Shown: positions 1 through 5,067 of the stretch, one piece after another
Layout: every line of letters starts with the position of its first letter
How positions within the stretch are numbered: the stretch's first letter is position 1
Assembly (NCBI GenBank): GCA_031254675.1
Contig: JAIRTV010000087.1
Location: forward strand, 1-6,277
From: Planctomycetaceae bacterium
Lineage (GTDB): Bacteria > Planctomycetota > Planctomycetia > Pirellulales > Thermoguttaceae
Length of the DNA stretch: 6,277 nucleotides
Reading direction: 5' to 3'
Translations under genes and position numbers: made by a program
The notes under the pieces: generated by a model
What the model saw: only the letters and a program-made list of their open reading frames with translations
The model's database searches: none
Told to the model about the DNA's origin: nothing

Positions 1-124
1 ATCTGTAGCCGGCTACGAATGATCCGTAGCCGGCTACGAATGATCCGTAGCCGGCTACGAATGATCTGTATCCGGCTACGAATGATTCGTAGCCGGATAC
101 GAATCGCCTGTGTCTGGACACGGA
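1..124. repeat. Tandem array of six 21-bp palindromic units
   Basis: Six 12-bp dyads lie exactly 21 bp apart, at 5-16, 26-37, 47-58, 68-79, 89-100 and 110-121. Units 1-3 carry the perfect palindrome GTAGCCGGCTAC. Units 4 (GTATCCGGCTAC) and 5 (GTAGCCGGATAC) each have one change. The changes complement each other across units, so 68-82 and 86-100 form a perfect 15-bp inverted repeat around the loop TGA. Unit 6 is diverged (GTGTCTGGACAC) but keeps its dyad by paired substitutions. There is no unique spacer between units, so this is not a CRISPR. The array begins at the window edge and may extend leftward. Its function is not known from the sequence: it could be a phased protein-binding array, a REP-like element or a structured RNA. 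Confidence 0.9.
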
Positions 125-152
125 TTGTTCATTTTGGGATAGGGATTATTCA

Positions 153-197
153 AAATAGGTTTATATTTTATGCGGGTGATTTAAATTGAACCTATTT
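153..197. repeat. 9-bp inverted repeat, 27-nt loop
   Basis: AAATAGGTT (153-161) pairs perfectly with AACCTATTT (189-197). It lies in the gene-free region and its right arm runs into the dispersed element that starts at 195. It could be an operator or a weak RNA hairpin. No T-run follows on either strand, so a terminator role is not supported. Confidence 0.45.
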
Positions 198-247
198 CGT
201 CCTATTAAGTTAGAGAAAAGGTTTACTAGGCGAATACGATAAGAAAT
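195..247 (+). repeat. Dispersed intergenic element, copy A
   Basis: This stretch aligns with the reverse complement of 4882-4940. Shared blocks in the same order are TTTCGTC, TTAAG, TTAGAGAAAA, GAAT and AAGAAAT, with short diverged segments between them. About 40 of 50 aligned positions match by eye. Copy A has one TTAGAGAA where copy B has two in tandem, and 3 extra bases before GAAT. Both copies are outside genes, which suggests a small dispersed repeat or a conserved regulatory segment. No transposase or terminal repeat is visible. Confidence 0.5.
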
Positions 248-385
248 TTTCGGCAAACGAGATGCTTAACCCTTTCGATAAACAAAATGGTTGAGATTTG
301 AAAGTGAAAGGGGTTTGTGCGATGGACGGTGCGTTTGTCGATGTTCCCAAACAAATGTGAACAGTCAAGAAAAATTTTTATTTCT

Positions 386-1726
386 CTAGGATTTTATTGT
401 TGTGATTGGTTTGTTGAGAAATTCGGTGGCGTTGGGATTTCCGTTGAAGCTTTCCGCTTCGGGATTCCATTGTAATTTTTCGCCGGTTCTAATGGCAATA
501 TGACCGAGCAAACATGTTGACGTAACACAATGCCCCACAATCGCCGGCTCCAATGTTTCCTTGCCTTCCAGCACCGAATCAATAAAATCCTCTTTCTCCG
601 AACGTAATGGAAAACGAATCTCTTCCGGTTTGATGGGTTCATTGAGCAATGTTGTTGGTTCGGCTTTGATTCCGGCAAACGTCACCTCAATCCAACCCCG
701 CTCTCCTTCAATCCGATAATACGGCTTGTCCGTTTTGTAAATAATTTCCAATCCATCTCGATAACGATATTTGATTTCAAATTGAAGCGGAACATTCCAA
801 AAACTTGTTGGTTCGGGATAAGTACCAACTCCTTCAATTTCAACCGGAAACGTCCGATCCAAACCAAGCGCCCAAAGAACTCCATTAAGTAAATGCGTCC
901 CCCAATTTGTTACCATTCCATCGCAATAATAAAGATGACGCATCCAACCTGGTCGATTAGAAAGATTTTGCGGAGTATGAACACGATTGAGCGTGTAAGG
1001 CGCACGAATCGCCGAACCTTGCCAACGTTCATAATCAAGCTCTTTGGGAATAGGCATTTCGGTTTGCGGCGGGCAAGGAATATCAGATTGCGGCACAGCA
1101 ACAAAAACACGTTTCAATTTACCAAGTCGCCCATTTCGTACAAGTTCCGCTGCTTGATGAGCTCCCTTCCCGCTACGAAATTCACTATCAACACGAAATA
1201 TCCGTTTCGTTTCCGCTGAAACCTTGACAAGTTCCTGACCTTCCGCAATCGTACGAATAATCGGCTTTTCCAACGCGACATGTTTTCCGGCACGCATCGC
1301 GTCAACCGCTTGAATCGCATGCCAATGATCCGGCGTCGAAATCATAACCGCATCAATATCCGACCTCGCAAGCAATTCCCGATAATCAAGATAAGTCTCA
1401 ACACTGTTCGGCTTAATCAACGAAACACTTTTTTGATAAAGTTCAAGAACTTTCTTCTTGGCTTCTGCAAGTCGCCACGAATCAACATCGCAAAGAGCAA
1501 CAACTTGATTACGCTTATTACGCACAAAACCAGGAATATTATGATAAAAACATTGCCGACCCGTTCCAATTAAACCCATTCGCAACAAATTATTCGGCAA
1601 CGTTTGACCTTGCGCAACGGCACACGATGTTATAACTCGCGACGGAACAATCATTGGTATTGCCAAAGCCGAAACCATTGTTCCAAGCAATGAACGTCGC
1701 GACAACGAAATAGTAGTATTTTTCAT
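386..1726 (-). CDS. Gfo/Idh/MocA-family oxidoreductase with Tat signal
   Basis: This is a predicted NAD(P)-dependent dehydrogenase of 446 aa. It probably acts on a sugar or sugar-derived substrate outside the cytoplasm; the substrate cannot be told from sequence. The N-terminus has a twin-arginine motif (SRRSLLG, 9-15) followed by a hydrophobic stretch at about 17-28, as in the many exported, already folded Gfo/Idh proteins of Planctomycetes. The Rossmann fold starts at GLIGTGRQ (51-58), with STPDHWHA at 130-137 and the family's EKP motif at 153-155, whose Lys is usually important for catalysis. NWGTH (274-278) lies in the C-terminal substrate domain. The length is normal for the Tat-bearing subgroup. 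The start is ATG with AAAAGGA (1734-1740) 7 nt upstream. It follows the purine nucleoside phosphorylase gene by 27 bp on the same strand and is probably co-transcribed. No functional link between the two is obvious. Confidence 0.92.
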   Translation of the reverse strand: MKNTTISLSRRSLLGTMVSALAIPMIVPSRVITSCAVAQGQTLPNNLLRMGLIGTGRQCFYHNIPGFVRNKRNQVVALCDVDSWRLAEAKKKVLELYQKSVSLIKPNSVETYLDYRELLARSDIDAVMISTPDHWHAIQAVDAMRAGKHVALEKPIIRTIAEGQELVKVSAETKRIFRVDSEFRSGKGAHQAAELVRNGRLGKLKRVFVAVPQSDIPCPPQTEMPIPKELDYERWQGSAIRAPYTLNRVHTPQNLSNRPGWMRHLYYCDGMVTNWGTHLLNGVLWALGLDRTFPVEIEGVGTYPEPTSFWNVPLQFEIKYRYRDGLEIIYKTDKPYYRIEGERGWIEVTFAGIKAEPTTLLNEPIKPEEIRFPLRSEKEDFIDSVLEGKETLEPAIVGHCVTSTCLLGHIAIRTGEKLQWNPEAESFNGNPNATEFLNKPITTIKS

Positions 1727-1733
1727 TGAATAA

Positions 1734-1740
1734 TCCTTTT
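1734..1740 (-). promoter_or_regulatory. Ribosome binding site of the oxidoreductase gene
   Basis: On the minus strand AAAAGGA lies 7 nt before the ATG at 1726. It sits inside the 27-bp gap after the upstream stop codon, which fits translation of a second cistron in one operon. Confidence 0.65.
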
Positions 1741-1753
1741 GTTAAGGGTAAAG

Positions 1754-2593
1754 TTAGCAAGCCGTTTTCGGAGGTAATTGCCGGAGAACACCGCAAACGA
1801 TTTTTGTTAATTTGGGTTCGGCGGCGTTGGCGGTTGCGATAATTTCGGAAACATTGCCGGGTTTCAGAGCGTCAGGAAGAGCCATGTCGGTAACGATTGA
1901 CAAACCGAGTACTTTCATTCCGCAATGAATTGCTACTAAAACTTCCGGCACGGTGGACATACCAACAACATCCGCTCCAATACCACGCAAAAAACGATAT
2001 TCAGCGCGTGTTTCAAGATTGGGTCCCAAAACACCAACATAAACTCCTTTATGAGCAACAAAATTTTCTTTCCGCGCGATTTCCAAAGCCTGATCGATCA
2101 TCTTTTTATCGTAAGGTTCGCAAAGATCAGGAAACCGCGTGCCAAGGCGGTCGTCGTTAATACCGACCAACGGATTCACTCCCATAAGGTTAATATGATC
2201 TTCGATAACCATAATATCGCCTTGTTGATATTGTGGGTTCATTCCGCCACAAGCGTTGGACACAAACAACGTGTCCGCACCCAAGGCTTGGATAACACGA
2301 ATCGGGAACGTAATTTGTTTGAGGTCATAACCTTCGTAAGCATGAAAGCGTCCTTCCATGACGATAACATTGACTCCGTTTAGTTTTCCAATCACAAGAT
2401 TTCCGGCGTGTGTTGTAACGGTTGATTGGGGGAAGTGTGGAATTTCTTCGTAGGGGAGAGTAACATCCGCCGTAATTTGTTTTGCCAGATTGCCAAGTCC
2501 AGTGCCAAGCACAATTCCCGCTTTGGCAACACCATTCCATCGGCTACGAATAAAATGGACAGATTCCTGAATCTGATTGTAAAGAGCAAGCAT
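1754..2593 (-). CDS. Purine nucleoside phosphorylase, class I trimeric type
   Basis: This cytoplasmic purine-salvage enzyme splits purine nucleosides with phosphate to give the free base and (deoxy)ribose 1-phosphate. It has 279 aa, normal for the trimeric PNP/MTAP (NP-I) family. Visible motifs are LGTGLG (29-34) and GRFHAYEGY (81-89), typical of the phosphate and ribose site; NACGG (113-117); GPNLETRAEYR (190-200), whose Glu194 matches the purine-binding Glu201 of human PNP; and GMSTVPE (211-217). The position matching human Asn243 is Asp236 (SIVTD, 232-236). MTA phosphorylases, which prefer 6-aminopurines, also have Asp there, so specificity may be broader than inosine/guanosine. The start is ATG at 2593 with only a weak upstream AGG (AATAGGTTATTATT before the ATG). 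It is probably the first gene of a two-gene operon with the oxidoreductase. punA-like and mtnP-like naming are both possible, so no symbol is given. Confidence 0.93.
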   Translation of the reverse strand: MLALYNQIQESVHFIRSRWNGVAKAGIVLGTGLGNLAKQITADVTLPYEEIPHFPQSTVTTHAGNLVIGKLNGVNVIVMEGRFHAYEGYDLKQITFPIRVIQALGADTLFVSNACGGMNPQYQQGDIMVIEDHINLMGVNPLVGINDDRLGTRFPDLCEPYDKKMIDQALEIARKENFVAHKGVYVGVLGPNLETRAEYRFLRGIGADVVGMSTVPEVLVAIHCGMKVLGLSIVTDMALPDALKPGNVSEIIATANAAEPKLTKIVCGVLRQLPPKTAC

Positions 2594-2637
2594 AATAATA
2601 ACCTATTCGTTTGGGAGTTGAAAATTGATTTACACAC

Positions 2638-2666
2638 AACAATAAACTGAGGAAGCGTTTATTGTT
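2638..2666. repeat. 10-bp inverted repeat, 9-nt loop
   Basis: AACAATAAAC (2638-2647) and GTTTATTGTT (2657-2666) are perfect complements around TGAGGAAGC. It lies 45-73 bp upstream of the PNP start. In the minus-strand transcript it would be a hairpin in the 5' leader if transcription starts beyond it; otherwise it could be an operator. Confidence 0.6.
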
Positions 2667-2680
2667 ATTCTATGAAATTC

Positions 2681-2690
2681 CGGTTAACCG
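2681..2690. promoter_or_regulatory. Operator-like palindrome
   Basis: CGGTTAACCG is a perfect 10-bp palindrome about 90 bp upstream of the PNP start. Its position in the divergent promoter region fits a regulator-binding site, but no binding family can be named. Confidence 0.25.
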
Positions 2691-2733
2691 TTACCAGAGT
2701 CACGATACAGGATTTTACTACGAGCGAAACGCC

Positions 2734-2772
2734 ATGTCAAACAGTAATATCAAACAGTAATGTCAAACAATC
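2734..2772. repeat. Three tandem 13-bp repeats
   Basis: The units are ATGTCAAACAGTA (2734-2746), ATATCAAACAGTA (2747-2759) and ATGTCAAACAATC (2760-2772). The core TCAAACA is invariant. An iteron-like cluster in a divergent promoter region may bind a regulator. The 13-bp period does not match one DNA turn, so successive copies would face different sides of the helix. Confidence 0.7.
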
Positions 2773-2794
2773 TGCGAAAATCCACAATCGCAGA
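2771..2794. repeat. 7-bp inverted repeat beside the 13-bp repeats
   Basis: TCTGCGA (2771-2777) pairs perfectly with TCGCAGA (2788-2794) over a 10-nt loop. It overlaps the end of the third 13-bp unit. It could be an operator half-site pair upstream of the DHS-like gene. Confidence 0.4.
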
Positions 2795-2831
2795 CGAAAA
2801 TGTTTCCCTATCTCTCTTGAACGACGAATCA

Positions 2832-2860
2832 TTGTGTGTAAAATAATTTGTTCTTTTAAT
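2832..2860 (+). promoter_or_regulatory. Possible promoter of the DHS-like gene
   Basis: TTGTGT (2832-2837), 17 bp, then TTTAAT (2855-2860) resembles a sigma70 promoter with a good -10 and a weak -35. It would give a leader of roughly 60 nt. A perfect direct repeat TAATACTTG x2 (2857-2874) overlaps the -10 and the expected start site, where a repressor could act. AT-rich DNA gives many such matches, so support is modest. Confidence 0.3.
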
Positions 2861-2927
2861 ACTTGTAATACTTGAAATTTTATGTTCATTATTCTTGTTT
2901 TTTCGCAACCATTAATTATTGCTGCTC

Positions 2928-3893
2928 ATGCCGTTTCCATTATTTGATCGTTCTTGTTTGAAGTTAAAGCCGATTGCCGAACGGGTTCCTGATTTTACGC
3001 AGGCGACAATGGTTGACCCGAATATTCCTGTTTTGTTGGAACATCCAACGCTGGATATTTTGGCGGAACGTGTTCGTCGTGCTAAGGAGCGGGGCAGTAC
3101 GATACTTTGGATGCTTGGAGCTCCGGTAATTCACAACGGTAATAGTCCGGTTCTTATCAAGTTGATGGAAGAGGGCTACGTAACTCATTATGCATTGAAT
3201 GGAGCTGCGGCGTTTCAGGATTTTGAACTGGCAATGGTTGGCGGGACAATGGAAAATGTTGTACGTTACGTCGGCGAAGGGCAATTCGGACTTTGGACGG
3301 AAACCGGTGAACACTTTAATGAGGCGATTAAAGAGGGTTTTCGGGAAGGGGTTGGTTTTGGCGAAGCAATTGGGCGGGCGATGGATCGAGGACATTTTCC
3401 GTATCGGCACAACAGTTTGCTTTGGAATGCTTATCGACTTGGTGTTCCGGTGACGGTTCATCTTGTTTTTGGTTGTGATGTTTACCAGGAGTTGCCTAAT
3501 TTTGATGGAGGGGCGGCGGGAGCAATTTCTTACACGGATTTTCTGATTTACACGCAAAGTATTACCAATCTGGAAGGCGGTTGTTTTTATAATTTCGGTA
3601 GCCGAACAATCGGTCCCGAAGTTTATCTCAAGGCGTTGGCAATGTCACGCAATATCAAACATCAACACGGTCAAAAAATTGCTCATTTTACAACGTCGGT
3701 GATTGATGTTTTACCGCTTGAGGGTTTGGATATTCACGAAGCACCGCCGAAAAACGATCCGCGTTACTATTTCCGCCCCTGGAAAACAATTCTTGCTCGA
3801 ACAGTTGCCGATGGCGGTGAAAGTTATTATGTTGCCGGCGAGGATCGGGAACTTATTCCGGCGTTGGCGTACAAAATACGAACTCGTCAATAA
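2928..3893 (+). CDS. Deoxyhypusine synthase-like protein
   Basis: The 321-aa cytoplasmic protein resembles the deoxyhypusine synthase (DHS) family in length and in the segments ALNGAAAFQDFELAM (89-103), TETGEHFNEAI (124-134) and EGGCFYNFGS (216-225). In eukaryotes and archaea DHS uses NAD and spermidine to modify a lysine of eIF5A, a protein bacteria lack. Relatives can act as homospermidine synthases, so a role in polyamine metabolism is possible but inferred. Lys286 in RPWKTI (283-288) may match the catalytic Lys of DHS (SWGKI). I do not see the usual GSDSGARPDE segment or the KHH histidines, so the chemistry may differ. The start is ATG at 2928; TTG at 2919 would add three residues. Neither has a clear ribosome binding site. 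The gene diverges from PNP and converges on the next gene with 7 bp between stop codons. Confidence 0.68.
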   Translation: MPFPLFDRSCLKLKPIAERVPDFTQATMVDPNIPVLLEHPTLDILAERVRRAKERGSTILWMLGAPVIHNGNSPVLIKLMEEGYVTHYALNGAAAFQDFELAMVGGTMENVVRYVGEGQFGLWTETGEHFNEAIKEGFREGVGFGEAIGRAMDRGHFPYRHNSLLWNAYRLGVPVTVHLVFGCDVYQELPNFDGGAAGAISYTDFLIYTQSITNLEGGCFYNFGSRTIGPEVYLKALAMSRNIKHQHGQKIAHFTTSVIDVLPLEGLDIHEAPPKNDPRYYFRPWKTILARTVADGGESYYVAGEDRELIPALAYKIRTRQ

Positions 3894-3900
3894 TCAACAA

Positions 3901-4371
3901 CTATTCGCTATGACGGTACCAACTGCGAAATAGTTTACGAATAAAAGAGAATGGGTTCTGTTTTTCGGTCATGGTTGTCGTCTCTTCCGGAATAGCAACA
4001 GTTAAATCTTTCGTCATGTTACCGAACAGATGAGTTGGTGTGACGGAAGCCGAGCGTTCCAAAACAATTCCTTCACGTTGACAAAGAATTTCCAAACCCG
4101 TTTGAAAATACGTAAAACGTCGAGTTTTTTCCAACGTAACGGATTTGCGATAGATGCCGTAAAAAATTCGATTCGGTAATATTTTTTCGTCACGCAACCG
4201 AATAATTTTTTCACAATATTGTTTTTCGGCGTCTGTTTTTGCGTAGAGAGTCGAAATGAGAACATCTGCTGTTAAGGTTGTTTCGTTTTCCGCATTATTT
4301 GTTTGCGTGAATCCCTGCAACACGAACAATAACACAGTTAATCCGGTAAGAATCGGCAATCGGCAAGGCAT
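3901..4371 (-). CDS. Small exported protein of unknown function
   Basis: From ATG 4371 this encodes 156 aa. An N-terminal signal peptide or membrane anchor is visible: Arg4, a hydrophobic core at about 5-19, then a polar Q/N/T-rich segment (22-34). The rest (about 35-105) looks helical and charged, with LPNRIFYGIYRK (66-77) and RRFTYFQTGLEIL (85-97). The tail is basic (FSFIRKLFRSWYR). The pattern recalls small conserved planctomycete proteins, from memory only; no function can be named. A TTG at 4458 would add 29 residues and has AAGGG 5 nt upstream (4464-4468), whereas ATG 4371 has none. I prefer ATG because it puts the signal peptide at the N-terminus. The longer form would be anchored with a cytoplasmic tail. 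It is convergent with the DHS-like gene. Confidence 0.65.
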   Translation of the reverse strand: MPCRLPILTGLTVLLFVLQGFTQTNNAENETTLTADVLISTLYAKTDAEKQYCEKIIRLRDEKILPNRIFYGIYRKSVTLEKTRRFTYFQTGLEILCQREGIVLERSASVTPTHLFGNMTKDLTVAIPEETTTMTEKQNPFSFIRKLFRSWYRHSE

Positions 4372-4589
4372 GACGAATTTTGTTGAAAAAGGGAGAAAAT
4401 TTTGAAGTTCAACAATGATTATTTCAGATTTATCGGAAAAATCGTCAAAGTTTTTCAATGTATCCCTTGCAAAAAACTGATTTTGTTGTAAGTTTTGGTG
4501 ATTATTTCGTGGTTGGTCGCAATGGTAAAAAGAATTTTTTTCCGCTTTGTCCGAAGCAACACTGTGTGTGCTGTAAAGCTGTAAATTGA

Positions 4590-4609
4590 AAAATTAACGT
4601 ATTAATTTT
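4590..4609. repeat. AT-rich dyad upstream of the tRNA
   Basis: AAAATTAA (4590-4597) and TTAATTTT (4602-4609) form an 8-bp inverted repeat around CGTA, about 60 bp before the tRNA gene. It could be an operator or a promoter-associated AT element. The stretch 4459-4670 otherwise holds no ORF or clear promoter. Confidence 0.35.
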
Positions 4610-4670
4610 GGACAAAAGGAACGAATTTGCCGATTAGTCATGTTGTAGGATGTTTTGTAACATTCGAGAA

Positions 4671-4743
4671 GGCGCTGTAGCCAAAAGGCTAAGGCAGCGG
4701 TTTGCAAAACCGCCATGTCCCGGTTCGAATCCGGGCGGCGCCT
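4671..4743 (+). tRNA. tRNA-Cys(GCA)
   Basis: A complete 73-nt cloverleaf. The acceptor stem is GGCGCTG with CGGCGCC (one G-U pair at position 6), the D arm is GCC/GGC with AAAAGGCTAA in the loop, the anticodon stem is GCGGT/ACCGC with loop TTGCAAA, and the T arm is CCCGG/CCGGG with loop TTCGAAT. The anticodon GCA is at 4704-4706 and reads Cys codons. The discriminator base is U (4743), the usual identity element for tRNA-Cys. The 3' CCA is not encoded, so a CCA-adding enzyme is required. The gene appears to stand alone; no other tRNA is in the window. Confidence 0.97.
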
Positions 4744-4881
4744 CTTAATCATGCTGTTTGATAATACTGTTAAAGAAGTTGTCGAAGAGGGCATTGCTTA
4801 ACAATTTGCCGCAACATGTTTGGGCAATGTTCTTTGTGAGACGCAACGCGAATATCTTTTAACGCGGTCTTGGGCGTTCTC

Positions 4882-4940
4882 ATTTCTTTTGGTGAATTCA
4901 ATAGACGTTTTCTCTAATTCTCTAACTTAACATGACGAAA
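4882..4940 (-). repeat. Dispersed intergenic element, copy B
   Basis: Read on the minus strand it matches 195-247 in the same block order: TTTCGTC, TTAAG, TTAGAGAAAA, GAAT, AAGAAAT. It differs from copy A by an internal 8-bp tandem duplication of TTAGAGAA and by scattered substitutions. It lies between tRNA-Cys and truA, outside any called gene. Confidence 0.5.
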
Positions 4941-4978
4941 CATACACAATTTCAACAATTCTTTTCTCAAGAAATAAA

Positions 4979-5031
4979 TTGAACACAGAATACACGGAAA
5001 AATACGAAAATTCTGTGTCTTCCGTGTTCAA
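4979..5031. repeat. Compound inverted repeat upstream of truA
   Basis: Two arm pairs interleave: ACACAGAAT (4983-4991) with ATTCTGTGT (5010-5018), and ACACGGAA (4992-4999) with TTCCGTGT (5020-5027). A third pairing, TTGAACAC (4979-4986) with GTGTTCAA (5024-5031), overlaps both. The pairings cannot all form together, so the RNA would have alternative structures. ACACGGAA/ACACAGAA-type motifs resemble dispersed repeats found between genes in many environmental bacteria. It ends 36 bp before the truA start, so it could lie in the truA leader. Confidence 0.65.
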
Positions 5032-5050
5032 ATGAATTGACCATGTGTTT

Positions 5051-5058
5051 GGGAGAGG
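5051..5058 (+). promoter_or_regulatory. Ribosome binding site of truA
   Basis: GGGAGAGG lies 9 nt before the ATG at 5068. It is the clearest ribosome binding site of the long genes here and supports this start even though it gives an N-terminal extension. Confidence 0.65.
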
Positions 5059-5067
5059 TTAAAGAAA

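Larger units (their letters stand above)
125..385. other. Gene-free stretch downstream of the oxidoreductase gene
   Basis: No ORF of convincing length is present. The stretch holds a 9-bp inverted repeat (153-161 with 189-197), one copy of a dispersed repeat (195-247), a long-range dyad AACCCTTTC/GAAAGGGGTT (268-276 with 306-315, one bulged G) and a small imperfect direct repeat (313-324 and 333-343). A 12-codon ORF at 322-360 has a purine-rich AAAGGGG run about 8 bp upstream but is too short to call. No GC-rich hairpin followed by a T-run was found to end the minus-strand operon. Only the AT-only palindrome AAAAATTTTT at 370-379 lies next to its stop codon. Confidence 0.6.
2594..2927. other. 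Divergent intergenic region between PNP and DHS-like genes
   Basis: This region of about 330 bp must hold promoters for both flanking genes, which point away from each other. It contains a 10-bp inverted repeat (2638-2666), a 10-bp palindrome (2681-2690), three 13-bp tandem repeats (2734-2772), a 7-bp inverted repeat (2771-2794) and a 9-bp direct repeat (2857-2874). A short hydrophobic 21-codon ORF, ATG 2882 to TGA 2947, overlaps the DHS-like start out of frame. It lacks a ribosome binding site and is not called as a gene. Confidence 0.7.
4744..5067. other. Gene-free stretch between tRNA-Cys and truA
   Basis: This 324-bp gap contains copy B of a dispersed element (4882-4940), a compound inverted repeat (4979-5031) and the truA ribosome binding site. 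Two short ORFs are present: a 16-codon one on the plus strand (4751-4801) and a 37-codon one on the minus strand (4770-4883), whose ATG overlaps the end of copy B. Neither has a ribosome binding site or recognisable sequence. No integrase or att-like duplication of the tRNA 3' end was seen. Confidence 0.6.

Noticed and set aside
1..124. CRISPR array
   Set aside because: The 21-bp units are directly contiguous with no unique spacers, and no cas gene is nearby.
268..315. Long-range dyad as terminator of the minus-strand operon
   Set aside because: The AACCCTTTC/GAAAGGGGTT stem has a bulge and a loop of about 29 nt, and no T-run follows it on the minus strand.
322..360. 12-codon ORF with a purine-rich upstream run
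   Set aside because: AAAGGGG lies at good spacing, but the frame is too short and has no other support.
2964..3557. 197-aa ORF on the minus strand
   Set aside because: It lies wholly opposite the DHS-like gene, has a low-complexity basic composition and no recognisable motif; it is a shadow frame.
4594..4794. 66-aa ORF on the minus strand across the tRNA
   Set aside because: It runs antisense through the whole tRNA-Cys gene; its RRRPDSNRD-like segment is simply antisense tRNA sequence, a common false call.
4751..4801. 16-codon ORF just after the tRNA
   Set aside because: Very short, no ribosome binding site; likely chance.
4770..4883. 37-codon minus-strand ORF next to the tRNA
   Set aside because: Starts at an ATG overlapping repeat copy B, has no ribosome binding site and no recognisable sequence; too weak to call.
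4671..5067. Integrated element at the tRNA 3' end
   Set aside because: No integrase gene and no duplication of the tRNA 3' end was found downstream.
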